This document shows, piece after piece, positions 1 through 6,778 of a stretch of DNA of 14,056 nucleotides; positions within the stretch are counted from its first letter, which is position 1; each line of letters opens with the position of its first letter. The stretch comes from an uncultured Porphyromonadaceae bacterium (GTDB lineage: Bacteria > Bacteroidota > Bacteroidia > Bacteroidales > Muribaculaceae): contig CABUIO010000035.1 of the NCBI GenBank assembly GCA_902491625.1, forward strand, positions 1-14,056, written 5' to 3'. The translations under genes and the position numbers were made by a program. The notes under the pieces were generated by a model that was not told the origin of the DNA, did no database searches, and was given only the letters and a program-made list of their open reading frames with translations.

Positions 1-53
1 TTAATCATAAAATACACCACCCTGTCATTAACAATGATTATTAAACAACCTCT
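1..53 (-). mobile_element. Probable insertion-sequence end (left edge of window)
   Basis: Read on the minus strand, this begins AGAGGTTGTTTAATAAT and continues with TGTTAA and GACAGGGT. The same words occur in the same order on the plus strand from 14004. By hand the two match over roughly 50 nt with scattered mismatches, which is typical of terminal inverted repeats of one IS family. The element body would lie to the left, outside the window, so neither transposase nor family can be named. Confidence 0.5.
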
Positions 54-79
54 AAGTCGGAAATATCCCGATTTTTTGC

Positions 80-87
80 TAAATTTG
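80..87 (+). promoter_or_regulatory. Bacteroidota -7 promoter box before holB
   Basis: TAAATTTG matches the TAnnTTTG consensus of the Bacteroidota housekeeping sigma factor exactly and lies 57 bp before the holB ATG. No clear TTTG -33 box is present. That position (about 55-60) falls at the junction with the probable IS end, so the insertion may have replaced the original upstream half of the promoter. Confidence 0.55.
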
Positions 88-144
88 CAGTTGGCTAAGA
101 CCTATGCAGCGAGGCAACATGACGCACATCAAACCTAAAGACCC

Positions 145-1266
145 ATGAGATTCAGCGACATACCGGGACACGACGCAGAGAAACAGCAGCTACGCCAGCT
201 CGTGGACAGCGACCGTCTGCCCCATGCTTTGCTGATTTCCGGTCCCGCGGGCATCGGCAAACTCGCCCTCGCACGCGCCCTCGCGCAATATATCCATTGC
301 ACCAACCGCACCCCCGACGGCGACAGCTGCGGAGTCTGCCCCTCATGCCGCCAGCATCAGTCGCACAACAACGCCGACATGTACTATGTCTTTCCGGTGC
401 TCAAACGCGACGGTCTGCGCTACAGCGACGAATACATTGACAAGTGGCGCCGCTTCCTCGACGAGTACCGTTACGCCGACTTCGGCAGCTGGCTCACTCT
501 TCTTGACGCCGGCAACTCACAGCCGACGATCTACGCTGACGAGGCGGTGGAGATCATCCGCAAGCTCTCACTCTCCAACTACTCCGCACGCTACAAGATA
601 ATGCTTATCTGGCTTCCGGAGCGTATGCAGGAAGCTGCGGCCAACAAGCTCCTCAAGATCATCGAGGAACCGTGGGAAGACACACGCTTCATCCTCGTCA
701 GCAACGAGCCTCAGAAGATACTTCCCACAATCTTCTCCCGAACCCAGAGGGTCAATCTAAAGCGTCTGAGCCAACAGCAGATTGCAGAAGCCATTAGCCG
801 TGAGAGCGCCCTTGAACCCGACGACGCCGACATGATCGCGCGTCTTTCCGAAGGCGATCTGAACGCGGCTTTCGCCATGACAGCGGCCGGAGGCGAGAAC
901 GACGACTTCCGCACCACCTTTCAGGAGGCGATGCGCAACGCTTACCGCCGCGACATCCGCGCCCTCAAGGACATGGCCGACAGGCTCGCGGGATCCGGAC
1001 GTGAGAAGACGCGCCGGATGCTTGCCTACTTCAGCCGCCAGATACGCGAAAACCTCGTCTACAACCTCGGAGTGCCGCAGCTCAACGTCCAGACCACGGC
1101 CGAAGCGCAGTTCAGCCGCAATTTCGCACCGTTCATCAACCCCGTCAACGCTCCCGCTCTCCTTGACTCGTTCGACCGCGCAGCATCGGACATCGGTCGC
1201 AACGCCAACGCCAAGATGGTGCTTTTCGACACTTTCATCGACATGATCATGGCGCTCAGGAGATAG
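145..1266 (+). CDS. holB: DNA polymerase III subunit delta' (clamp loader)
   Basis: A 373-residue AAA+ protein of the clamp-loader delta' family, which helps load the sliding beta clamp during chromosome replication. Visible marks are a P-loop-like GPAGIGK at residues 33-39, followed by Leu instead of the usual Thr/Ser, and a zinc-binding set Cys52, Cys62, Cys65 and Cys68. Further on come the helix AANKLLKIIEEP and an SRT at 198-200 in the place of the SRC arginine-finger motif. The C-terminal third is the helical collar domain. Delta' subunits commonly lack ATPase activity, and the altered P-loop fits that. The ATG at 145 gives the expected N-terminus running into the AAA+ fold. It is the first gene of a plus-strand run, 52 bp before the next gene with no terminator or promoter visible between, so co-transcription is likely. 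Confidence 0.93.
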   Translation: MRFSDIPGHDAEKQQLRQLVDSDRLPHALLISGPAGIGKLALARALAQYIHCTNRTPDGDSCGVCPSCRQHQSHNNADMYYVFPVLKRDGLRYSDEYIDKWRRFLDEYRYADFGSWLTLLDAGNSQPTIYADEAVEIIRKLSLSNYSARYKIMLIWLPERMQEAAANKLLKIIEEPWEDTRFILVSNEPQKILPTIFSRTQRVNLKRLSQQQIAEAISRESALEPDDADMIARLSEGDLNAAFAMTAAGGENDDFRTTFQEAMRNAYRRDIRALKDMADRLAGSGREKTRRMLAYFSRQIRENLVYNLGVPQLNVQTTAEAQFSRNFAPFINPVNAPALLDSFDRAASDIGRNANAKMVLFDTFIDMIMALRR

Positions 1267-1318
1267 ACATAGACAGACTTTATTCATCAACCCGGACACA
1301 ACCAAAAAAGAAACTGAT

Positions 1319-2224
1319 ATGAAACCTACACTTTACATCCTGGCTGCCGGAATGGGCAGCCGCTACGGCGGTCTCAAACAGCTCGACGGCCTCGGTCCCA
1401 ACAGCGAGACGATCATGGACTATTCCGTCTACGACGCCCTTCAGGCCGGATTCGGAAAAATCGTCTTCGTAATCCGCCACGACTTCGAGCAGGAATTCCG
1501 TGACAAAGTGCTCAGCAAATATGAAGGCCACGTGCCTGTGGAAGTGGTCTTCCAGGATCTCGACAACCTTCCTGAGGGTTTCACCGTGCCTGAAGGGCGC
1601 ACAAAGCCCTGGGGTACCAACCACGCAGTCCTCATGGCCAAGGACACCATCAGGGAGCCTTTCGCCGTCATCAACGCCGACGACTTCTACGGCCGCGACA
1701 GTTTCAAGGTGCTCGCAGACTTCCTCCGCAGCGTAGAGGGCAAGAAAGACACCTACGCCATGGTCGGATTCAACATCGAGAACACCCTCAGCGAGAACGG
1801 CGGCGTCTCCCGCGGTCTCTGCCATGTCGACGCCGACAACAACCTTGTCGATGTCAGGGAATGCCACGGCATCCAGCGCAAAGACGGCAAGCTCGTCCAG
1901 ACCGACGCCGACGGCAACGAAGTGCCCTTCCCCGAAGGAGCCGCCGTATCGATGAACATGTGGGGCTTCACACCCGACTACTTCGACTATTCCGAAAAGG
2001 ATTTCGTGAAATTCCTCAAGGAAAGCGGCAAGGAACTTAAGAGCGAGTTCTACATCCCCACTGTCGTCAACGACCTCATCAAGGCCGACAAAGCCAAACT
2101 TAAGGTGCTCCGCACACCCAGCAAATGGTTCGGCGTGACATTCGCCGCCGACCGTCCCGCCACAGTAGCTCAGTTCGCAAAACTCGTGGAAGACGGCATC
2201 TATCCCTCACCTTTATTCAAATAA
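1319..2224 (+). CDS. Sugar-phosphate nucleotidyltransferase (NDP-sugar pyrophosphorylase family)
   Basis: A 301-residue GT-A fold nucleotidyltransferase, which joins a sugar 1-phosphate to an NTP to give an NDP-sugar and pyrophosphate. The N-terminus has the family signature LAAGMGSRYGGLKQ at residues 8-21, with the nucleotide-binding G-x-G-S-R loop. NADD at 119-122 supplies the metal-binding aspartate. A conserved substrate region, NMWGFTPDYFDY, lies later. Substrate cannot be read from sequence: glucose-1-phosphate is plausible because galE, which acts on UDP-glucose/UDP-galactose, starts only 3 bp after the stop codon. The two are almost certainly translated from one mRNA. The protein is somewhat longer than the shortest RmlA/GalU-type enzymes but has no obvious extra domain. 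Confidence 0.85.
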   Translation: MKPTLYILAAGMGSRYGGLKQLDGLGPNSETIMDYSVYDALQAGFGKIVFVIRHDFEQEFRDKVLSKYEGHVPVEVVFQDLDNLPEGFTVPEGRTKPWGTNHAVLMAKDTIREPFAVINADDFYGRDSFKVLADFLRSVEGKKDTYAMVGFNIENTLSENGGVSRGLCHVDADNNLVDVRECHGIQRKDGKLVQTDADGNEVPFPEGAAVSMNMWGFTPDYFDYSEKDFVKFLKESGKELKSEFYIPTVVNDLIKADKAKLKVLRTPSKWFGVTFAADRPATVAQFAKLVEDGIYPSPLFK

Positions 2225-2227
2225 TCT

Positions 2228-3253
2228 ATGGCAACCAGAATACTTGTGACAGGCGGAACCGGCTACATCGGTTCCCACACCGTAGTCGAGCTTCAGAACG
2301 CCGGCTATGATGTCGTGATCATCGACAACCTTTCCAACTCCAACATCGAGGTGCTCGACGGCATAGAGGCCATCACCGGCAAGCGTCCCGAGTTTTTCCT
2401 CGGCGACGTCACCGACTACGCCACAGTCGACCGTCTTTTCCGTCAGTATCCCGGCATCAAGGGCATCATCAACTTCGCGGCTTCCAAGGCTGTCGGCGAG
2501 TCGGTGGAGAAACCTCTGCTCTACTACCGCAACAACCTCGTCTCGCTGATGAATCTTCTGGAGCTGATGCCGCAGCACAGCGTCGAGGGCATCGTCTTCT
2601 CAAGCTCATGCACCGTCTACGGCGAGCCTGACGTCAACCCCATTGACGAGACAGCTCCCATCAAACCCGCGACCTCACCCTACGGCAACACCAAACAGAT
2701 CAGCGAGGAGATCATCACCGACTACATCAAGTCCGGAGCGCCCATCAAGAGCATCCTCCTGCGCTACTTCAATCCCGTTGGCGCCCATCCTACGGCAGCC
2801 ATCGGAGAACTCCCCAACGGAGTGCCGCAGAACCTCGTGCCTTTCATCACACAGACAGCCGCCGGCATCCGCAAGGAACTGACCGTCTTCGGCAACGACT
2901 ACAACACACCCGACGGAAGCTGCATCCGCGACTTCATCGACGTGGTCGACCTTGCCAAGGCCCACGTCATAGCCATGCACCGAATGCTCGACAAGAAAGA
3001 CACCGACGCGGTGGAGATCTTCAACCTCGGCACAGGCCGCGGCCTCTCCGTGCTCGAACTCATCGACTCCTTCGAGCGCAGCACAGGCGTGAAAGTGCCC
3101 TACAAGATCGGCGCCCGACGCACCGGCGACATCGAGAAGATCTGGGCGGAACCGACCAAGGCAAACACAGTCCTCGGCTGGACAGCTAATGTGCCCATCG
3201 ACGAGACCATGGCCAACGCATGGCGCTGGCAGCAGAAGCTCGGCAAAAAATAA
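2228..3253 (+). CDS. galE: UDP-glucose 4-epimerase
   Basis: A 341-residue extended short-chain dehydrogenase/reductase that interconverts UDP-glucose and UDP-galactose with bound NAD in the cytoplasm, feeding both galactose use and glycan synthesis. The Rossmann motif GGTGYIG is at residues 9-15. The catalytic serine is in SSSCTVYG (Ser127), and the YxxxK pair is Tyr152/Lys156 in SPYGNTK. KAVGES and the substrate-side RYFNPVGAHP segment are typical of GalE rather than of other NDP-sugar epimerases. The length equals that of the family. It lies 3 bp after the nucleotidyltransferase gene and is followed by an intrinsic terminator, so it closes the holB-ntase-galE run. Confidence 0.95.
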   Translation: MATRILVTGGTGYIGSHTVVELQNAGYDVVIIDNLSNSNIEVLDGIEAITGKRPEFFLGDVTDYATVDRLFRQYPGIKGIINFAASKAVGESVEKPLLYYRNNLVSLMNLLELMPQHSVEGIVFSSSCTVYGEPDVNPIDETAPIKPATSPYGNTKQISEEIITDYIKSGAPIKSILLRYFNPVGAHPTAAIGELPNGVPQNLVPFITQTAAGIRKELTVFGNDYNTPDGSCIRDFIDVVDLAKAHVIAMHRMLDKKDTDAVEIFNLGTGRGLSVLELIDSFERSTGVKVPYKIGARRTGDIEKIWAEPTKANTVLGWTANVPIDETMANAWRWQQKLGKK

Positions 3254-3277
3254 CCGAATTCAGCCACAGGATCTACG

Positions 3278-3320
3278 CAGAGGATAAGCCGTTACGACAC
3301 AGAGACTTATCCTCTGTTTT
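3278..3320 (+). terminator. Intrinsic terminator after galE
   Basis: An 11-bp perfect stem, CAGAGGATAAG (3278-3288) with CTTATCCTCTG (3306-3316), is followed at once by TTTT. It lies 25 bp after the galE stop codon and ends the operon before the ncRNA promoter. Confidence 0.75.
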
Positions 3321-3374
3321 CAGTAGAACGCGCCACTGAAATCACAGAAAAACGACAAAAAAATCGCACCGAAA

Positions 3375-3406
3375 TTTGTGTAATTAAACTTTTCGCCTTA
3401 TCTTTG
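3375..3406 (+). promoter_or_regulatory. Strong Bacteroidota promoter for the structured RNA at 3412
   Basis: The -33 box TTTG (3375-3378) and the -7 box TATCTTTG (3399-3406) are separated by 20 bp, matching the Bacteroidota consensus arrangement. The predicted transcription start is about 3411-3413. The nearest downstream ORF begins about 340 nt later, so the first product is a long untranslated RNA. Confidence 0.8.
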
Positions 3407-3411
3407 TGTTG

Positions 3412-3705
3412 TAATAACAAAGGCAAGAGAGATTGCCCCAAGCCCGACCGAAGGCATTACTGAAAAAGAAAATGCTCCACATCAAAGTAGATTGGGAAAC
3501 TCATCAAATTTTATAGAAATACCGAGACAAGCTTACTCGCTCGATGGCGGGCCGCGACTCGAAAGAGGTTGTCGGAAACTCCGACACAGCGGATTACAAA
3601 GAGGAGGAGCACTCAAATCCTGTCATTCGGAGTTTCATCGCATCCTTTGATGTGGCATCTATAGAGAGCCGATAGTCAGTGGTCTGATTACCGGCTCTTC
3701 TTTTT
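3412..3705 (+). ncRNA. Highly structured RNA: small RNA or attenuator leader of the nitroreductase gene
   Basis: A transcript of about 295 nt, bounded by a consensus promoter and an intrinsic terminator, with no convincing ORF. It begins with a hairpin GGCAA/TTGCC (3422-3437). A long-range stem then pairs CCACATCAAAG (3477-3487) with CTTTGATGTGG (3645-3655), extended by ATG/CAT. Inside it, GAAACTC (3496-3502) pairs with GAGTTTC (3630-3636). The apical part can form CCGC/GCGG (3552-3555 with 3589-3592) enclosing CTC-GAAA-GAG and TGTCGG/CCGACA hairpins. About 185 nt lie between the closing strands, the size range of 6S RNA. The Bacteroidales-1 RNA motif is also described as running from such a promoter to a terminator. 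I do not recognise the family from sequence. No tmRNA, RNase P or SRP signature is present. The alternative is a 5' leader, because no separate promoter is visible before the nitroreductase. Confidence 0.6.
3665..3705 (+). terminator. Intrinsic terminator ending the structured RNA, upstream of the nitroreductase
   Basis: AGAGCCG (3665-3671) pairs with CGGCTCT (3692-3698). An inner stem AGTCAG/CTGATT with one G-U pair lies inside it, and TTCTTTTT follows. It stops 45 nt before the nitroreductase ATG. The same hairpin could serve as a regulated attenuator or simply as the end of a stand-alone RNA. Confidence 0.75.
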
Positions 3706-3749
3706 CCTTACCAATTCCAATCCAGTTACTAAAAACAACCCGACAAGAT

Positions 3750-4502
3750 ATGAAAGACGTAAAAGAATCTCTTCTCCGGCGCACAAGCGTGCGACGCTAC
3801 GAACGCGAGGCCATCCCGCAGGAAACAATGGACTTCATCTACGAGGCAGTCCGCAACACCCCGACAAGCTACAACGGACAGCAGTTTTCCGTGATCGACA
3901 TCTCCGATCAGCCCCTCAAGGAGGAGCTTTATGCCCTCACCAACCAGAAGCAGCTCAAGACATGCAACCGTCTGCTCATCTTCTGCTCCGACTACAACAA
4001 GATCCGTCTCCTCGCAGACCGCAAGGGCCTCGAAATGCCTCCGTTCACCGACACCATGGACGCTGTAACGATAGGCATCATTGACGCCTCGCTGGCCATG
4101 ATGAGCGCTGTTGTCGCCGCACAGGCGTCGGGACTCGGCAGCAACTGTGTCGGCTATCTGCGCACCGTCGATCCCGCGGCAGTGGCAAAACTACTCCATC
4201 TTCCCAAAGGCGTTTTTGTGGTCTGCGGCCTCGCACTCGGCATTCCACGCGAGCAGCCTGACCTCAAGCCCAAGCAGCCAAAGGAACTCGTATTCTTCCC
4301 TAACAGATACCCGGAAGATGAAACCGCTATGACCGACGAACTCGCTGCATACGACGAGACTGTGCAGCACTACAACCGCACGCGTGCCGGAGGCACATCC
4401 GACAACGACTGGTGTGCCCACATCCTCGACTACTACCGCCACGCATGCGACTACCGCATCCTCGACTATCTCAAGGCTCAGGGATACGACATCAAAAAAT
4501 GA
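3750..4502 (+). CDS. Nitroreductase family protein (NfsA-like FMN oxidoreductase)
   Basis: A 250-residue flavin oxidoreductase of the nitroreductase superfamily, which uses FMN and NAD(P)H to reduce nitro compounds, quinones or flavins in the cytoplasm. The N-terminal FMN-phosphate site RRTSVRRYE (residues 10-18) and PTSYNGQQFSVI are characteristic. The central helix-rich DASLAMMSAVVAAQASGLGSN and the following GYLR segment form the dimer and FMN-binding core. The C-terminal PKQPKELVFFPNRY resembles NfsA/FrxA-type members. The last 45 residues are rich in Tyr, His and Asp and may be a lineage extension. The natural substrate cannot be told. No promoter box is seen between the upstream terminator and the ATG, so expression may depend on readthrough of the structured RNA. 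The gene overlaps the next by ATGA. Confidence 0.88.
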   Translation: MKDVKESLLRRTSVRRYEREAIPQETMDFIYEAVRNTPTSYNGQQFSVIDISDQPLKEELYALTNQKQLKTCNRLLIFCSDYNKIRLLADRKGLEMPPFTDTMDAVTIGIIDASLAMMSAVVAAQASGLGSNCVGYLRTVDPAAVAKLLHLPKGVFVVCGLALGIPREQPDLKPKQPKELVFFPNRYPEDETAMTDELAAYDETVQHYNRTRAGGTSDNDWCAHILDYYRHACDYRILDYLKAQGYDIKK

Positions 4503-5980
4503 CACGCTTCCTCATGCGACTTCACACATCCATTCCGGCTGCGGCACTTCTGGCTCTCACTTTCGCCGGGAGCGCCCGCGCCGACGTTGTTTCCGAGTCC
4601 CGCGCCCTAATTGACGCAGGAAACTACGACGAGGCTATCACTCTCGCCAGAGGGGAGCTTGAAGCCCGACCCAAGAGCAACATGGCCGGCACACTCAACG
4701 CCCTTGTCGGCGAAGCGCTCTATCTATCCGGCGACAGCGACGAGGCGAGCGTCTATCTTGAAAAGGCACGCGCACGCGGAGTGGCCGACGCCTTTCTCTT
4801 CGGAGGGCGCATAGCAATGGAAGCCTACGACTTCCCCGCCGCCGCAAAGATGTATGGCCGCTATGTCGAACTGAAAGAGAAAGCCTCAAAGCCCATCGAC
4901 GAGGAAGCGCTCCACGAGAAGGAAGCAGTGGAACTCGCCTCCGACATGATCGAACGCGTGGAAGACATCACCGTCATCGACCGCATCGATGTCAATTCAG
5001 AAGACTTCTTCACCAGCTACAGACTCTCGGCTGAATCCGGTCGTATTCTTGATGCGGACGCCGTAAGCGCGGACTATCCCGGTCTTTCCGCCGAAATTCA
5101 GGCTCCGGTGTTTGAGAACGAGCGCGCAGACTTCCGCCTGTGGGCTCAGCCTGATTCCGACGACGACGGACGCCTACACATCGTGGAATCCAACAGATAC
5201 ATCGACGGCGCATGGGAGACGCCGCAACCGGCCGACGAAGTCCTCAACGGAGGAGGCGACGCCGCGTTCCCGTTCATGATGGCCGACGGTACTACACTCT
5301 ATTTCGCCTCCAACGGCGAAGGAAGCATCGGAGGCTACGACATCTTCCGCAGCAATCGCGACTCCTCCACAGCGGAATACAAGGCACCCTCCAACATGGG
5401 AATGCCCTACAACTCCCCCTACAACGACTATATGCTCGCCATCGACGAGTCTACAGGTGTCGGATGGTGGGCGACTGATCGCAACAATCTGCCTGACGGA
5501 AAGATCAGCATCTATCTGTTCATCCCCAACGAGATGCGCCGTAACCACGACGCCGAGAATCCCGACATCATTTCCCTTGCCAGACTCGACGACATCTCCA
5601 TTACGCAGGACGATGCCGACAGTGGGAAGATCGAGTCCCTGCGCCAGGCCGTGGCAAAGATAGAGCCTGACAACACGCCCCAGAGCATCTCCGAAAGTTT
5701 CTATTTCCCGGTAGCTGCAGGGAAAGTCTACCACAATCTCGGCGACTTCCGGTCCGACCGCGCCGCCACACTGATGGAGCAATGGCTGGAGCGCAGCGAC
5801 GACTTCCGTAAGATACGGCAGCAGCTTTCTGACCTTCGCAAAAAAGTCGCCGACGGAGAGTCCGGCAAAGCGACGCGCCGACAGATCCTCGAACTCGAAA
5901 ACAAATGCGAAAAAGAACGCGCCGCCCTAAACAGACTGCGCGGAGAAATCATCCGTGCCGAATCAAAGAATTCAGACTGA
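4499..5980 (+). CDS. Exported TPR/PD40 beta-propeller protein with C-terminal coiled coil
   Basis: A 493-residue exported protein. I place the start at 4499, where ATG overlaps the nitroreductase stop (ATGA). This gives a signal peptide with a hydrophobic core PAAALLALTFAG and a cleavage site ARA|D after residue 28. Another ATG at 4514 is possible, while the reading frame open back to 4412 is not supported. Residues about 30-130 look like TPR-type helical pairs (ALIDAGNYDEAITLARGELE and ALVGEALYLSGDSDEASVYL). The middle has PD40 (WD40-like) propeller repeats, including DGTTLYFASNGEGSIGGYDIF. Residues about 435-493 are charged and probably coiled coil. Such proteins in Bacteroidota are periplasmic or surface-linked and often pair with OmpA-type domains, but no OmpA domain is present here. 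Specific function is unknown. Confidence 0.75.
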   Translation: MTRFLMRLHTSIPAAALLALTFAGSARADVVSESRALIDAGNYDEAITLARGELEARPKSNMAGTLNALVGEALYLSGDSDEASVYLEKARARGVADAFLFGGRIAMEAYDFPAAAKMYGRYVELKEKASKPIDEEALHEKEAVELASDMIERVEDITVIDRIDVNSEDFFTSYRLSAESGRILDADAVSADYPGLSAEIQAPVFENERADFRLWAQPDSDDDGRLHIVESNRYIDGAWETPQPADEVLNGGGDAAFPFMMADGTTLYFASNGEGSIGGYDIFRSNRDSSTAEYKAPSNMGMPYNSPYNDYMLAIDESTGVGWWATDRNNLPDGKISIYLFIPNEMRRNHDAENPDIISLARLDDISITQDDADSGKIESLRQAVAKIEPDNTPQSISESFYFPVAAGKVYHNLGDFRSDRAATLMEQWLERSDDFRKIRQQLSDLRKKVADGESGKATRRQILELENKCEKERAALNRLRGEIIRAESKNSD

Positions 5981-6034
5981 ATTTTACTGAACAAAATGAA
6001 CACAAAAAAAAATGCGATTTTTTCATTCTGTTTT

Positions 6035-6066
6035 TTTGATTATCTAAAATTATTTCCTTAACTTTG
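6035..6066 (+). promoter_or_regulatory. Promoter of the first TM2 gene, abutting repeat copy 1
   Basis: TTTG (6035-6038) and TAACTTTG (6059-6066) are 20 bp apart, an exact consensus match. The expected transcription start (about 6072-6074) coincides with the first base of the inverted-repeat element at 6074, so the mRNA would begin with that structure. Confidence 0.8.
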
Positions 6067-6073
6067 CGACAAC

Positions 6074-6270
6074 TAAGTAACTCGCAAAAATTAGATGATA
6101 CATAATTGCAAAGGATTTTTGAGGGATTTAGTCGGGAGAGCGAAGGAGTGTAGCGGGCTACATGACTGAGCGATAACGGCTAAAGCGCCAAAAAGACGAG
6201 CAAGGATGTATCAGAAAAATGTGAGTTACGTGATTTGTTTTACTTTTAACAAATTTTTAAGAGTTACTTA
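6074..6270 (+). repeat. Structured 197-bp repeat, copy 1 (leader of TM2 gene)
   Basis: The element begins TAAGTAACTC and ends GAGTTACTTA, perfect 10-bp inverted termini. By hand alignment it is about 87% identical to 10056-10250. Internal pairings include GATACAT (6097-6103) with ATGTATC (6206-6212) and TTTAGTCG (6127-6134) with CGGCTAAA (6177-6184). A third copy of the terminal word, GAGTTAC (6223-6229), lies inside. If TA is taken as a target duplication it resembles an IS630/Tc1-type MITE. Read as RNA it is a long imperfect hairpin. It ends 20 nt before the ATG at 6291 and fills most of the 310-bp gap, in which I see no gene. Confidence 0.8.
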
Positions 6271-6290
6271 CTAACTAACACTATTCAACA

Positions 6291-6599
6291 ATGGCATCAG
6301 ACAAAGAATTTACCAAAGAAGAGGTTCACAGCAAAAAGATAATGACAGGTATCCTTGCACTTCTGCTTGGCGGTTTTGGCGCACAGTATTTCTATCTGGG
6401 CAAGACTCAGGCCGGAATCATCGTGCTCGCCTCATGGCTTGTACTTACAATCCTTAACGTCTTCACTTGCGGTATACTCTTTTTCCTCTATTTCGTATAC
6501 GTTATCTTTACAGTCCAGGGCATCCTCATCCTCTGCATGGACGACGACAAATTCAAGGAGAAATATCTCACCAACGAAAGCTCCTTCCCTCTCTTCTGA
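6291..6599 (+). CDS. TM2 domain-containing small membrane protein
   Basis: A 102-residue inner-membrane protein. After a short charged N-terminus (residues 1-16) comes the TM2 domain: KIMTGILALLLGGFGAQYF with YLGKTQAG, where the first hydrophobic helix is followed by the conserved turn. A long hydrophobic stretch to about residue 82 comes next. The C-terminal CMDDDKFKEKYLTNESSF with a final PLF is the tail commonly seen in Bacteroidales TM2 proteins. Molecular function of the family in bacteria is not established. The gene has its own consensus promoter and a long structured leader, and a terminator follows. The next gene is a paralogue, suggesting tandem duplication and divergence. Confidence 0.85.
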   Translation: MASDKEFTKEEVHSKKIMTGILALLLGGFGAQYFYLGKTQAGIIVLASWLVLTILNVFTCGILFFLYFVYVIFTVQGILILCMDDDKFKEKYLTNESSFPLF

Positions 6600-6623
6600 C
6601 AAGAGACTTTTTCCCAGCCCCAC

Positions 6624-6664
6624 AATGCGGCCGCGGCTTCTCAGCCTCGGTCGCATTTCTTTGT
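6624..6664 (+). terminator. Intrinsic terminator after the first TM2 gene
   Basis: AATGCG (6624-6629) pairs with CGCATT (6652-6657). The stem continues inward through G-U, CCG/CGG, one C-T mismatch and GGC/GCC to a six-base loop TTCTCA. TTCTTTG follows. It separates the two TM2 genes into different transcripts. Confidence 0.7.
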
Positions 6665-6744
6665 TCCATGTCTCAGAATGCGGGCCAAATTTCAAAAGAA
6701 CTGAAACGGTCAGGTTTTTGTGTTACGATTCCGGTTAAGGGTTT

Positions 6745-6752
6745 TAAATTTG
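6745..6752 (+). promoter_or_regulatory. -7 promoter box of the second TM2 gene
   Basis: TAAATTTG matches TAnnTTTG exactly and lies 26 bp before the ATG at 6779. The nearest TTTG (6717-6720) is 24 bp upstream, longer than the usual 19-21 bp, so this promoter may be weaker than its neighbours or may use another -33 sequence. Confidence 0.55.
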
Positions 6753-6778
6753 CAACCAGAACCAAAAACATATTTGAC

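Noticed and set aside
757..1305. Minus-strand open frames opposite holB and similar long frames opposite the nucleotidyltransferase, etfA and the acyl-CoA dehydrogenase
   Set aside because: These are shadow frames created by the high GC at third codon positions of well-recognised genes. None shows a domain or a promoter.
3472..3516. A 14-codon ORF (MLHIKVDWETHQIL) inside the structured RNA, a possible leader peptide
   Set aside because: Its first codons form the 5' strand of the long-range stem, it has no run of regulatory codons, and a short ORF of this size is expected by chance.
3412..3705. tmRNA, RNase P RNA or SRP RNA as the identity of the structured RNA
   Set aside because: I see no tmRNA tRNA-like ends or tag ORF, no conserved RNase P core such as GAGGAAAGUC, and no SRP GGAAGGAAGCA apical motif.
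4412..4498. Upstream extension of the PD40 gene to 522 residues
   Set aside because: It lies wholly inside the nitroreductase gene and would bury the signal peptide behind 29 basic and proline-rich residues.
5985..6034. Terminator after the PD40 gene from the AAAAAAT-GCG-ATTTTTT symmetry
   Set aside because: The stem would be only A-T pairs around a three-base loop, which is too weak to call. Where this transcript ends is unclear.
6467..6778. Upstream extension of the second TM2 gene to 197 residues
   Set aside because: The extension reads through the previous gene in another frame and through its terminator. A promoter box at 6745 and a TM2-typical N-terminus support 6779.
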